Source of the DNA: JAAYUJ01 sp963698165
GTDB lineage: Bacteria > Desulfobacterota > Syntrophobacteria > Syntrophobacterales > Syntrophobacteraceae
Length of the DNA stretch: 64,000 bases
Assembly (NCBI GenBank): GCA_963698165.1
Contig: CAVOPT010000010.1
Span: 62,001 to 126,000, forward strand
Direction of reading: 5' to 3'
This document shows, piece by piece, positions 8,715 to 17,701 of the stretch. The notes beneath the pieces are model-generated. The model was given only the letters and a program-made list of their open reading frames with translations. It was not told the DNA's origin and did no database searches. A program made the position numbers and the translations under genes. The stretch's first letter is position 1. Each line of letters starts with the position of its first letter.

Positions 8715-9854
8715 TCAGCGGAAGAGGTGGGGGACGAAGCGGCTCGTGTTGTCCGTGACCAGGGAACGGGTCTCCCTGATTCCGATGCCGGCCGATTCGC
8801 CGTCGATGACCCAGCTTCCCACAACCGGACGATAGCCGTCGAAGTCCGGAAGGGGAGCCAGCTTTTGGCAGATGAAGCCTTCCTTCCCATAGGTACCCCC
8901 CGTTTCCATCTGCTTCAGCCCCGGCTTCACCACCTGGATGTTGGCCCCCTCCCTGGAAAAGAGCGGTTTCTTCGTATACTCCTTCATCCTGTGAGGTTCC
9001 TGGAAATAGGCCTCCAAAAGGTTGGGGTGTCCCGGGTTGACTTCCCACAGGATGGGGAGGATTCCCTTGTTGGAGAGGAGCATCTTCCAGATGGGCTCGA
9101 GCCAGTCCATCGTGGTGTGGAGCTCCAGGACGTGCTCCCCGAATTCCTCCTCCATCATCCATTCCCAGGGGTAGAGCTTGAAGATGCTCGTGATGCGGTT
9201 GTCGCTCAGATCCACGAAACACTGGTATTCGCTGCTCCAGCCGATCTCCTCCACGGCTATCCTGGAGGTCCTGAGGCCCGCCTGCTCGGCGGTATCCTGC
9301 AGGTAGCTCACCGTCACCATGTCCTCGACGCTCCCGCCGGAATGGGCGAAATACAGGGGGGAACCCTTCAGATAGTTCCTCAGTTCGGTCCATTTCTCCT
9401 GGAGCCTCTCATGGATGGAATTGAACTGGTCCGCCCCCTTGAACTTCTCCTCCAGCCAGAACCACTGCACCACGCTTGCCTCCAGGAGTGCCGTCGGCGT
9501 GTCCGCATTGTATTCGAGAAGCTTTGGAGGGGTTCTGCCGTCGTAGCTCAGGTCAAACCTGCCGTAGATGGCGGGGGGCTCCTCCTCCCAGGCGGCCTTG
9601 ATGAGCGGCACGCAGGCCCGAGGAATGGCCAGCCGATCGAACTGGTTGGTGTCGATGACGTGCTGGGCGGCATCGAGGCACAGCTTCTGGAGCTCGTTGG
9701 TGGCCCGCTCCAGTTCGTCCACCTCCCCCGAGGTGAGCTCATAGTAAGCGCTCTCGTCCCAGTAAAGGCCCTCCTTCGTGTGGTGAAAGAGGAGCCCCAC
9801 CTCCTCCACCTTCTTTTCCCAGTCCGACCGAGTCTCCGTCGTGAAGCGCTTCAT
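8715..9854 (-). CDS. glutathionylspermidine synthase-family ATP-grasp protein (YgiC/YjfC-like)
   Basis: A 379-residue protein matching the preATP-grasp/ATP-grasp domain of glutathionylspermidine synthases: YGRFDLSYDG, LLEYNADTPT, LPWEWM-like and WEVNPGHPNLL segments follow in family order. Like YgiC and YjfC it lacks the amidase domain of Gss. The family forms amide bonds using ATP; the substrates of YgiC/YjfC-type members are not established. It is followed by a small lipoprotein gene upstream on the same strand and a divergent DUF350 membrane protein; this trio resembles the E. coli yjf and ygiBC neighbourhoods. Confidence 0.88.
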   Translation of the reverse strand: MKRFTTETRSDWEKKVEEVGLLFHHTKEGLYWDESAYYELTSGEVDELERATNELQKLCLDAAQHVIDTNQFDRLAIPRACVPLIKAAWEEEPPAIYGRFDLSYDGRTPPKLLEYNADTPTALLEASVVQWFWLEEKFKGADQFNSIHERLQEKWTELRNYLKGSPLYFAHSGGSVEDMVTVSYLQDTAEQAGLRTSRIAVEEIGWSSEYQCFVDLSDNRITSIFKLYPWEWMMEEEFGEHVLELHTTMDWLEPIWKMLLSNKGILPILWEVNPGHPNLLEAYFQEPHRMKEYTKKPLFSREGANIQVVKPGLKQMETGGTYGKEGFICQKLAPLPDFDGYRPVVGSWVIDGESAGIGIRETRSLVTDNTSRFVPHLFR

Positions 9855-9881
9855 GGGTTGCCGCCGCCAATTATGAGACTT

Positions 9882-10172
9882 CTAAGAGCCTCCGTCTCCC
9901 GAACCGTGGAAGGAGGCCAGTCTGCCGAAGCCCCCACGCGATGAGGACTCGAAGCTCCCGTCGCTGACCCTTGTCCCGATTCCGCCCCGGCTTCCTCCGT
10001 AGTACCAGCGGCTGCCCGTCGAGGACCTCCTGGTTCCGGTGGTGTCCTCCTGGCACAATTCATCCGCGATGACGATGCCGTTTGCGTCGACGCAACGCCT
10101 CTGTTCGCCGCACCCGGAAACGATGACGGCAGACATGATGAAACCCAGGGTGATGCTTGTGGTCTTCTTCAT
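9882..10172 (-). CDS. small Gly/Ser-rich lipoprotein
   Basis: A 96-residue lipoprotein with start ATG at 10172. A basic N-terminus and hydrophobic stretch end in the lipobox VSGC (Cys about residue 21), so it should be lipidated and anchored in a membrane. The mature part has two cysteines, then a low-complexity Gly/Ser/Arg tail. It lies 27 bp upstream of the ATP-grasp gene on the same strand, an operon paralleling ygiB-ygiC, but it is not clearly homologous to YgiB (DUF1190). Function unknown. Confidence 0.65.
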   Translation of the reverse strand: MKKTTSITLGFIMSAVIVSGCGEQRRCVDANGIVIADELCQEDTTGTRRSSTGSRWYYGGSRGGIGTRVSDGSFESSSRGGFGRLASFHGSGDGGS

Positions 10173-10374
10173 GAGCCCTCTGTTCTCCATGCCCTCGAGG
10201 GGGTCTCCGCCCTGAAACGCATCCATGAGCGACTTTGTGGGGAATTATTCTGGACTATGCCGCAAGGCGCTGGTAAGAGGTGATACGTTACCACACTTCA
10301 ATTCCTTTAAGAATTCTCAATACCAGTATTCTCAGGTCTTGCGGAAGAGACAGCCGGAGACAGTGGAGGAACGC

Positions 10375-11223
10375 ATGATCCTGCAGTCCTTTTTGATGAG
10401 TCTTGCTTACCTCGCCACCGCCATGTTGCTCTTTGTTGGAGGCAGAGCGGTCTTTGCATTCTCCCACGGCATCCGCTCCCTCAAAACAGAGCTCTCGGAG
10501 CGGGACAACCTGGCCCTGGCCCTCGCCATGGGCGGGTATTTCCTCGGGTTGACCATCGCGGTGGGCGGTGCTTTTTCGGGACCTTCCCATTCCTTCACAG
10601 GCGGCCTCCTGGGCGTTCTGGAATACGGGGTCCTGGCAATTCTTCTCCTCAGCCTGTCCGTCTGGATCAATGACCGGGTGATTTTCACCCGGTTCAGCGA
10701 GCAAAAAGAGATCATCAACGACCAGAACTGCGGCGTGGGCCTCGTGCGAGCCGCCAACTACATCGCCATGGGACTCATCCTTTACGGCACGATTTCCGGG
10801 GAAGGCGGCGGAATCGTGGCCCTGCTGGTTTTCCTCGTACTCGGGCAATGCGCCCTCATCGTGGCGGCCCACGTGTACCTGCGCCTGGTGCCCTACGATG
10901 TGCAGCAGGCCATGGAAAATGGAAACGCTGCGGTGGGTGCCTCTTTTGCCGGGATGCTTTTCGCCATTGGAAACATCGTCCGCTACGCGGTTCAGGGGAA
11001 CTTCGTCTCCTGGCCGGAAAGCCTGGCCTCCTTCGGGTTCATGCTCCTCTACGGGCTCCTCGTGCTCCCCCTTGTCCGCCTTGCGACCGACAGGCTCCTT
11101 CTGCCCGGCACCAGTCTCACTCACGAACTGGTGGTGCAGGAGAAGCCCAATATCGGGGCCGGAGTCGTCGAGGGTTTGATCTACGCCTGCACATCCTTCC
11201 TCATTGGCTGGAGTGCCGCGTGA
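10375..11223 (+). CDS. DUF350 family integral membrane protein (YjfL-like, duplicated)
   Basis: A 282-residue polytopic membrane protein with about eight hydrophobic segments arranged as two DUF350 repeats (first about 5-135, second about 145-280). The start ATG at 10375 has an excellent Shine-Dalgarno GGAGGA. It is divergent from the lipoprotein/ATP-grasp pair, a pairing also seen for yjfL and yjfC in enterobacteria. The function of DUF350 is unknown; co-occurrence suggests a shared envelope or polyamine-glutathione related role (inference). Confidence 0.82.
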   Translation: MILQSFLMSLAYLATAMLLFVGGRAVFAFSHGIRSLKTELSERDNLALALAMGGYFLGLTIAVGGAFSGPSHSFTGGLLGVLEYGVLAILLLSLSVWINDRVIFTRFSEQKEIINDQNCGVGLVRAANYIAMGLILYGTISGEGGGIVALLVFLVLGQCALIVAAHVYLRLVPYDVQQAMENGNAAVGASFAGMLFAIGNIVRYAVQGNFVSWPESLASFGFMLLYGLLVLPLVRLATDRLLLPGTSLTHELVVQEKPNIGAGVVEGLIYACTSFLIGWSAA

Positions 11224-11582
11224 CCTTCGGCTCATTGCGGAGCGGGGTGACAAATAGCCCGAGTCAGCCTGCAGAGTCCACGACCCCGTAGCCTAGGGCC
11301 TTGTGCCCGTCCCAACGCCCACGAGGGGCTATGCTACGGCAACCCATCCGTGACGCATAACCTGCCTGCGATGCCATAACACCAGACAACACCATTTCGC
11401 GTCATTCACGCGAATAACGCATGCTATTCTCTGCGCTCTCGGCGCCCTCTGCGGTGGATTCAAAGCTTTTCATCATTTCGGGTGCCCACGAGGGGCATGA
11501 GGGACTGCGTTGAGATGCGGTTCCTTTTGGGAATGAAGATGCTCAACCTTATCCGGCATAAGTCGACGCCGCCGAGCCGCCC
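11224..11582. other. gene-less intergenic region between convergent genes
   Basis: I see no gene, RNA or clear terminator here. The reading frames present are short and have no recognisable content. Confidence 0.5.
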
Positions 11583-12440
11583 CTACCCCGCCATCTCCTG
11601 GTCCATGTAGCGGCCAAGCATGGCCAGATGCCCCTTTTCCTCCTCGGAAATGGCGAGGAGCACCTTGCGGGTCGCCTCGTTTCTGCATTCGGCCGCCATG
11701 CGCAGGTAAAGGTCCAGGGCCTGGGTTTCCACCATCATGGCCAGTTCCATGAACCCGGAGACCGAATGCAGGAACCGTTCGTTGGCGGTCAGGAACTCTC
11801 CCACGGATCCCCCGCCTTCCATGAGGTCCCCGCCGGCTTCCGCCTTGATTTCAGCCAGATCCCCCTCACGCACGTTCTCGGATGCAGCCAGCCGTAGCAC
11901 CGTCTCCATGTGCTTCTCTTCGGCCTTGACGAGACTTCTCAGGAGATTGGAAAGCTTCTCCTCCTCCGTTCGCGAGAGGACTTCCTCGTGGAACCTCTTG
12001 AGGCCGGCTTCCATCCGATAAGCCATCTTGACGATTTCAGCAGGCGTTTCACCACCCCGCACGAATTCCAGGTGGAATTCCACCGGGCCCGTCGCGGTGG
12101 GCTCTTCCCAGGCGTCGATGCCGCCCTGGAGATGCAGGACCTCACTGAAACCCTGGTGCATCAACATCTGGGCCGCCGTGGAGCTCCGCCCTCCCACCGC
12201 GCAGTAGACGATGGTGGGTTTTCGGGAATCCATCTGGCCGAGAGAATCGGCGAGCCGGGGCAGGGGTACGAGCCTGGCCCCCGGGAGGTGAGCCGCTTCG
12301 TATTCATGAGGCTGGCGGACGTCCAGGAGCGTGTAGGTTCCCTCCTGGTTCGCCGCCATGTAGTCTTTCAGCTCGTCAGGGAAAATGACCTGGACTTCCT
12401 TCGATCTTCTCATGGCGCCCACACTCTTCTCCTTCTCCAT
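11583..12440 (-). CDS. rhodanese domain fused to ferritin-like domain
   Basis: A 285-residue fusion. Residues about 15-115 are a rhodanese domain with LLDVRQPHEYEAAHLPGA and the active-site loop CAVGGRSS (Cys80). Residues about 130-285 form a four-helix ferritin/rubrerythrin-like domain with repeated E(K)xxH pairs (EEKHME, EEKGHLAML) suited to a di-iron site. Known proteins with this layout are proposed to act in sulfur or oxidative stress handling in anaerobes. The ATG overlaps the stop of the upstream deacetylase gene (TGATG), so the two are co-translated. Confidence 0.85.
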   Translation of the reverse strand: MEKEKSVGAMRRSKEVQVIFPDELKDYMAANQEGTYTLLDVRQPHEYEAAHLPGARLVPLPRLADSLGQMDSRKPTIVYCAVGGRSSTAAQMLMHQGFSEVLHLQGGIDAWEEPTATGPVEFHLEFVRGGETPAEIVKMAYRMEAGLKRFHEEVLSRTEEEKLSNLLRSLVKAEEKHMETVLRLAASENVREGDLAEIKAEAGGDLMEGGGSVGEFLTANERFLHSVSGFMELAMMVETQALDLYLRMAAECRNEATRKVLLAISEEEKGHLAMLGRYMDQEMAG

Positions 12441-13189
12441 CACAACCCCTGGAGCCCCCTCAGAAAGGCCTTCACGTTCTGCCCCAGAACCCCGTGGTTG
12501 TATCCCCCCTCGAGGACTCCAAAACAGCCGATGTTCAGGCGCCTGCCCGTCTCATGGACCATCCGGCCCATGGTCTGATAGTCTTCCGTGAGGAGCACGC
12601 CGCCCCAGTCTTCCGCGTGGTTGTCAAAGCCCGCGGACACCGCGATGATGTCCGCCTTGGTCCTGGAGAGCTCTGCTTCCACTTCCCGAAGATACCGCAC
12701 CCGGTCATGGGACTCGGGATTGTGGATGGTCACGTTGCCTGTGCCCCCCAGAATGTTGACGGTGCCGTCACCGTAGTGCATGTCGAAGTCGAGGATATGG
12801 GCTCGGGCTATCCGTCCCGTCCGGCTCAGGTGTTCGATGGCAACGGCCACATTGCAGAAGAAGCAGAAACCCCAGGAACTGCCCGCGGACGCGTGATGTC
12901 CCGGTGGGCGGACAAGGGCAAAGCAGGGCTCCGTAAGGCCGACTTCCGCCGCCTGCATGGTGGCTCCGGCCGCCAAGGCGGCAATGTTGTACAACCCCAT
13001 GCGCGTCACGCTCTTGATGTGGGATGCCGTGTGCACGGCGGCGATGTCGTCCTCGCCTGCCGGGTAGGCCTCCTCGTACTCGACTTCTCCCTGGATGGCT
13101 TTCCTTATGGCCTCAATCCTGCCCGGCGCCGCCGCCGGGTCGCTCGTGTAAACCTGGAGGAAATCCTCGTGAGTTATGACCTTGATCAT
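12440..13189 (-). CDS. histone deacetylase-family amidohydrolase
   Basis: A 249-residue arginase/deacetylase-fold hydrolase. It shows RPPGHHA (catalytic His98-His99), the zinc motif DFDMHYGDGT (Asp136, His138) and SAGFDNH for the third metal ligand. Bacterial members deacetylate acetylpolyamines, acetoin-pathway proteins or other amides. The ATG at 13189 is preceded by AGGAGG. It is translationally coupled to the rhodanese-ferritin gene, which is an unusual pairing. The protein is shorter than acetylpolyamine amidohydrolases (about 340 residues). Confidence 0.85.
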   Translation of the reverse strand: MIKVITHEDFLQVYTSDPAAAPGRIEAIRKAIQGEVEYEEAYPAGEDDIAAVHTASHIKSVTRMGLYNIAALAAGATMQAAEVGLTEPCFALVRPPGHHASAGSSWGFCFFCNVAVAIEHLSRTGRIARAHILDFDMHYGDGTVNILGGTGNVTIHNPESHDRVRYLREVEAELSRTKADIIAVSAGFDNHAEDWGGVLLTEDYQTMGRMVHETGRRLNIGCFGVLEGGYNHGVLGQNVKAFLRGLQGL

Positions 13190-13478
13190 CGTTTGCCTCC
13201 TGAGAAGTCTGGTTGAACCGACCCGACCCAGCGCTCCGCCGGGGCCTCCGATTCCATGAACGGTCCCGCGGGTTGAGCACGCATCAACTCGAAGTTGATC
13301 GTTGACCGGACGCACACGCTGACCATTCTACCACAAACACCTCCTTTGGCCAGACCGGCGTTGAGCTCCGCCACAATCCCACCGCCCATTCAGGGGAGGC
13401 GTTAAAGGCCACATTCCCGTTGCCCTCGTTCTCGGTTCCATGGTACTTCAGGTGGTAATTTCGGAGAGGGGGATAACC

Positions 13479-14516
13479 ATGAGCGTCCAATTCGCCAAAA
13501 CGTCCGTATTCCCTCAGGGCCTCGCCCCGAGTGAGGAACGCCGAGTTCTCCAGGTCATCGAGATTTGCGGGAGAACCGCTTACAAGTCAGAGGACAAGAT
13601 CACGGACGATTCCGCCAGGTCTTTTGTCCTCATGCTCAAGAAGCACGGGCATCTGTCGGTCCTGGAACACAGCAACATCGTCCTGCGCATTCAGGAGGAC
13701 CCGCATCGAGGTCCCGCCCCGGGGATCCCTTCTGTCCAGGAGTTCACCGAATCCCTGCGCAAGAGCTTTCGGGAACGCATTGCCTACCACAGGACTTGCG
13801 CGCTCTACGAAGAGGGCATCGCCGCGTTTGTCGTCGCGGGGAACCTCCGGGGGTGGATCGAAACCCTCGAATACCTCAAGCAGGAGAGCACCCGGTACTA
13901 TGATTTCCTGGGCCATCATCTGGCCAGGTTTTTTCCCGTCCTGTTCGAGAGCGAAGCGGCTTTGCCCGATGATTTCCACTACGACGTGTCACTGGTTTCC
14001 GAGGACGACCAGCTGAATCTCCTAATGAAGGATCCCAGGTCGGACGTCCCGGTCTTCATCTTCAAGATCGTCTGCGACCGGGGCATCACCCATGAAATCG
14101 TGAGGCACAGGGTGCTCTCCTTCACCCAGGAAAGCACCCGCTATGTCAACTACAAGAATCGAGGCATGGCACTCATCGTCCCGGAGGAAATCGAGGCATT
14201 TTTCGATGAGTCCAAAGGGGAGTTTTCCCAGGAGCCGCCGGAGGTTCTTGACTGGCGAAAGAGGGGTGATCTGATCTTCGAATGGTATCAGGCGGACATC
14301 TCCCGCGGCCTGAGGCCGGAAATCGCCCGAGACATCCTGCCCAACCTCCTCAAGAGCGAGATCTTCGTGAGCGGCAGGTGGAGCGGATGGAGACATTTCA
14401 TCTCGCTTCGGGAATCCAAGCAGGCTCATCCCCGGATTCGTTTCATCGCCAGGGAAGTCAGGAAGTATTTTGAAGGCATGGGACTGCTGGACGGGCAGGA
14501 ACGGATTAGTGAATGA
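13479..14516 (+). CDS. thyX: FAD-dependent thymidylate synthase
   Basis: A 345-residue ThyX enzyme that makes dTMP from dUMP using methylene-tetrahydrofolate and FAD. The ThyX signature RHRVLSFTQESTR lies at about 209-221. At 345 residues it is longer than common ThyX (220-250), as in a known long subgroup. The ATG at 13479 follows GGAGAGGGGG. It is the first gene of a dTTP cluster and overlaps the dUTPase start by 4 bp (ATGA). Confidence 0.9.
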   Translation: MSVQFAKTSVFPQGLAPSEERRVLQVIEICGRTAYKSEDKITDDSARSFVLMLKKHGHLSVLEHSNIVLRIQEDPHRGPAPGIPSVQEFTESLRKSFRERIAYHRTCALYEEGIAAFVVAGNLRGWIETLEYLKQESTRYYDFLGHHLARFFPVLFESEAALPDDFHYDVSLVSEDDQLNLLMKDPRSDVPVFIFKIVCDRGITHEIVRHRVLSFTQESTRYVNYKNRGMALIVPEEIEAFFDESKGEFSQEPPEVLDWRKRGDLIFEWYQADISRGLRPEIARDILPNLLKSEIFVSGRWSGWRHFISLRESKQAHPRIRFIAREVRKYFEGMGLLDGQERISE

Positions 14517-15101
14517 AAGAAATCTTCGACCTCCAGTGGCAGCTCAATGTGCATACTCTCAGGAATATCGGGCTGGACTACGGGAAAACCATCAGGGATC
14601 CGGAACTCAAGCTCACATGGATCGAGAACTACAGAAAGGCCCTTTCCGCCGAGCTCGCCGAGCTCATCCGGGAGGTGGAGGCACACGGCATCGGCACCCA
14701 GAACGGCAAAATCGAAGTGGTGGACATGCTCCACTTCCTGGTGAGCCTCTCACACATTGTTCAAATTCAACCCCATGATGCTTTCTGCGCCGTTGGCTTT
14801 GCAGGACAGCCCCTCCTTCGATGCCTTTGCCATCGCGTCTTTTCTCGCCCTGGACGAGCTCCAGAACAGCCTCAAATGGAAGTGGTGGGCCATGGGGGGC
14901 GGCTTCAAGGAAGACATGGCAAGGAATGCCGTCATGGACCTCTGGAAGCGCTTCTTCGAGGCATGCGCCATCTTCGGCCTTGAATTCGAGACCGCCAAGG
15001 GATTCTACGTTGCCAAGAACCGTGTGAACTTCCAGCGCCAGGACCAGGACTACAACGAAGACACCAAGACGGAAGAGGACAACCGGTCCATCAAGGTTTA
15101 G
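14513..15101 (+). pseudogene. dimeric dUTPase (dUTPase_2/MazG-like), apparent +1 frameshift
   Basis: The N-terminal half (14513 to about 14780) and the C-terminal half (about 14780 to 15101, stop TAG) are in different frames but together match one all-alpha dimeric dUTPase. The first part contains ENYRKALSAELAELIRE and VEVVDMLHFLVSLSHI-like sequence; the second contains DELQNSLKWKWWAMGGGFKE and YVAKNRVNFQRQDQDYNED, family motifs binding dUTP and metal. One extra base, likely in the TTT of 14781-14790, explains the break. It sits between thyX and tmk, so dUTP hydrolysis feeding thymidylate synthesis is the expected role. It may be a sequencing error, a recent mutation or a recoding site. Confidence 0.78.
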
Positions 15102-15130
15102 CCTCACTTCCGCAGTTCCCACATGCCAAC

Positions 15131-15173
15131 CACGGAGAGCACGACATCTTTTTATTTCTGCGTGCTCTCCGTG
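15131..15173. repeat. 13-bp perfect inverted repeat
   Basis: CACGGAGAGCACG at 15131-15143 is matched by its inverse at 15161-15173, with a 17-nt loop. It lies just after the dUTPase reading frame and before tmk. It could form an RNA hairpin that attenuates or stabilises transcript ends, but no U-tract follows. A related CACGAAG-type repeat appears at 55501-55573. Confidence 0.5.
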
Positions 15174-15285
15174 CGGTTCGTGGTGAAAGGGTGTCTGGTT
15201 GCGACTGTGCTGCGCCGTGCCTGTCGCGTCCTTTGTGGTTCAAACAACAGACGGATGAAAACGCTGCCATGCCCTGCATAACTCC

Positions 15286-15963
15286 ATGCCCGAGGCGCCT
15301 GACCTCATGAAACCATCTCCCTTCCATGGGCCTCCCCTGTTCATCACGTTCGAAGGAATCGACGGCTGCGGCAAGAGCACCCTTCTCGAGGAACTGAGCA
15401 GGTGGCTCACGGAGCGCGGCATTCCACACATCAGGACCAGGGAACCGGGGGGAACTACTCTGGGCGAGAGCGTGAGGCGGCTGCTCCTGGACCCCGCTTC
15501 GGCTGGGGCCATCTGTGCCGAGGCGGAAGTGCTCCTCTACACGGCGAGCCGCGCCCAGCTTCTCCAGGAGGTGATAGTCCCCGCTTTAAAGAAGGGATGG
15601 TGGGTCCTCTCCGACCGCTACATCGACGCCACACTGGCCTACCAGGGCTACGGCCGCGGCCTGGATGCGGCGCGGCTTCGCCCCCTCCAGGAATGGGCAA
15701 CACAGGGTCTGGTGCCCAACAAGACGGTCCTCCTCGACTGTACCGTGGACGTGGCGCTGCAGCGGATCCGGGGAAGGAATGCCGACCTCGATCGCATCGA
15801 ACTGGAGAACCGCCTCTTCCATGAGCGGGTCCGCAGCGGATACCTGGAACTCGCCTCCCTGGAGCCCGAACGATTCGTCGTCATCAACGGCGGCCTGCCC
15901 CTCCCCGCCGTCCTCGAGGAATTCCAACATCGCTTCCTCGATCCCTTGATGTATAAGGTGTAG
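15286..15963 (+). CDS. tmk: thymidylate kinase
   Basis: A 218-225-residue dTMP kinase (dTMP to dTDP). It carries the P-loop FEGIDGCGKST, the TREPGGT motif for dTMP, the DRYIDATLAYQGYGRG segment and a LID region RIRGRNADLDRIE. It completes the thyX-dUTPase-tmk set. Start may be 15286 or the ATG at 15307; the P-loop follows either one closely. Confidence 0.92.
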   Translation: MPEAPDLMKPSPFHGPPLFITFEGIDGCGKSTLLEELSRWLTERGIPHIRTREPGGTTLGESVRRLLLDPASAGAICAEAEVLLYTASRAQLLQEVIVPALKKGWWVLSDRYIDATLAYQGYGRGLDAARLRPLQEWATQGLVPNKTVLLDCTVDVALQRIRGRNADLDRIELENRLFHERVRSGYLELASLEPERFVVINGGLPLPAVLEEFQHRFLDPLMYKV

Positions 15964-16282
15964 AATCTCGTCGCCAGTCAATGAGGAGTGCCCGTGCCCG
16001 AACCTGAATCTGCTCGGGAGTTGCCTCAATTCCACAGACGGACTTCTGGACGGCGAGACGACAAAACCGGCAAGACCTGAATCTCCGAAGGGTTATACTC
16101 CGGGGGTCCGGGTACCAGGGAAAGGTTAGAAGTCAAGCGGGCTCTTGGCCTCTTTGATGGTGACACTCTTGACGGTGTGGGTGTAGATCATGGTGGTCCT
16201 GACGTCGCTGTGTCCCAGCAACTCCTGGATTGTGCGGATGTCATAGTTCGCCTGGAGCAGGTGGCTGGCAAAACTGTGGCGA

Positions 16283-16308
16283 TTATGTTGAGCTCAACAT
16301 AATCGCCA
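16283..16308. repeat. extra palindromic arm pair at the RIT left end
   Basis: TTATGTTGAG (16283-16292) directly abuts its inverse CTCAACATAA (16293-16302), which is followed by TCGCCA (16303-16308), the reverse complement of the target hexamer. With the flanking TGGCGA this makes a perfect 32-bp palindrome, 16277-16308. The right end has no equivalent. CTCAACATAA-TCGCCA-TTATGTCGAG by itself has the layout of a Xer/dif-type core site (arm, 6-bp spacer, inverted arm). Confidence 0.85.
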
Positions 16309-16465
16309 TTATGTCGAGTTCAGAATTATGCCGAGTCAGATCATCATCTGACTCTCAAGGCCTTGCTCACCAACAGGCTATCGTCTCTCCATAGCCCTTC
16401 CAACTCAACATAATTCTGGATCATGTTCCTCCTTGCATATTCGCTTATCAAACAAGGAGGACAAC

Positions 16466-17701
16466 ATGAAGGAAGAATCCCGTCCCAAAGCTGTGCCATC
16501 AACTGCTACCGTCGGTCCGTTGGACCGGCACCTCCCGGTGTTTGTTCATCGAATGACCCAACAAGGATACTGCGCCTCCAGTCTGAAGCCGAAGATTGTG
16601 GTTATGAACCGTTTCAACAGGTGGCTCGCCTCTCGGGGTCTGGCATTGGCAGACCTGCATGAACAGACTGTCATTGCTTTTTTCAAAGAATCATCTCGAC
16701 CCGGACGTGTCAGGCGCGGTGATCATGCTGGTTTGCTGATGTTGCTCGATTATCTGCGTCAGGTTGGAGCAGCGTCATCTCCCCCTCCTGAGCTTCGCAC
16801 GAGCACCTGGCACTCTACTGTAGAGGGCTTTGCACGATATTTGAGACAGGAGCGAAGACTTTCGGAGGCTTCTGTGTTGACGTACCTCCGCATAGCAGAG
16901 CTCTTTTTCTCTGAAACAGCGAATAAGCAATCAGAAACAGAATGTGACCTGTCCCCTCGGAAGATAACGGGATTCATCTGCAAAGCAGCACGTTCCGTAA
17001 GTCCGCGCTATGCTCAGTTGATGACCTGTGCTCTGAGGTCGCTGTTCCGCTTCCTCTTCATCGACGGCAAGATCTCGGATGACTTGTCTCTTTGCGTACC
17101 GACGGTGGCTGAATGGAAGCTTTCCACCTTACCCAAATTCCTCGAACCGGCCCAGGTTGAAGACATCCTGGCAGCTATCGTCCCTGACGCGGAAATCCGG
17201 AAACGTGACCGTGCGATATTGCTGTTGCTGGCTCGTCTTGGATTGCGTGCCTGCGAAATTGTAGGCATGGAACTCGATGACATCCATTGGGATCTCGGGC
17301 AATTGACGGTACGCGGGAAAGGAGGCAAGCAGAGCCGTCTGCCCATTCCGCAGGACGTAGGCGAAGCACTTGCCGAGTACCTGCTCAACGGACGCCCGCG
17401 TTGCGCAACGCGCAGGGTATTCATCCGTGCAAAAGCTCCACGTCAAGGATTTGCAGGTTCTGTGGCTGTGTGTGATACGGTTCGGCGCGCACTTTCTCGT
17501 GCCGGACTCAGTCCACCACGCAAGGGCGCTCATCTGTTGCGCCATTCGCTGGCTGTCCGAATGCTGCGCAGTGGCGCCACTTTGAATGAAATTGCCGAGG
17601 TTCTGCGTCATTGCTCTCCAACTACGACTGAAATCTACACGAAAGTGGATCTGAACATGCTCGCGCCACTTGCACAGCCTTGGCCTGGAGGTGGGGCATG
17701 A
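16466..17701 (+). CDS. RIT tyrosine recombinase, first gene (RitA-type)
   Basis: A 411-residue tyrosine recombinase. N-terminal SAM-like core-binding domains (about 20-190) precede the catalytic domain with Arg (RLGLRACEIVG), Lys (GKGGKQSR), HLLRHSLA, the second His position (LRHCSPTTT) and the Tyr nucleophile in IYTKVD. The ATG at 16466 has a strong AAGGAGG; the frame is open back to 16433. Its stop overlaps the next gene (ATGA at 17698). It should act at the element ends with the other two recombinases. Confidence 0.9.
   Translation: MKEESRPKAVPSTATVGPLDRHLPVFVHRMTQQGYCASSLKPKIVVMNRFNRWLASRGLALADLHEQTVIAFFKESSRPGRVRRGDHAGLLMLLDYLRQVGAASSPPPELRTSTWHSTVEGFARYLRQERRLSEASVLTYLRIAELFFSETANKQSETECDLSPRKITGFICKAARSVSPRYAQLMTCALRSLFRFLFIDGKISDDLSLCVPTVAEWKLSTLPKFLEPAQVEDILAAIVPDAEIRKRDRAILLLLARLGLRACEIVGMELDDIHWDLGQLTVRGKGGKQSRLPIPQDVGEALAEYLLNGRPRCATRRVFIRAKAPRQGFAGSVAVCDTVRRALSRAGLSPPRKGAHLLRHSLAVRMLRSGATLNEIAEVLRHCSPTTTEIYTKVDLNMLAPLAQPWPGGGA

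Noticed and set aside
8727..9944. 405-codon open frame on the plus strand
   Set aside because: Antisense to the ATP-grasp gene; His/Pro/Leu-rich shadow with no family content.
15131..15173. Rho-independent terminator after the dUTPase
   Set aside because: A good hairpin but no U-tract follows on either strand.
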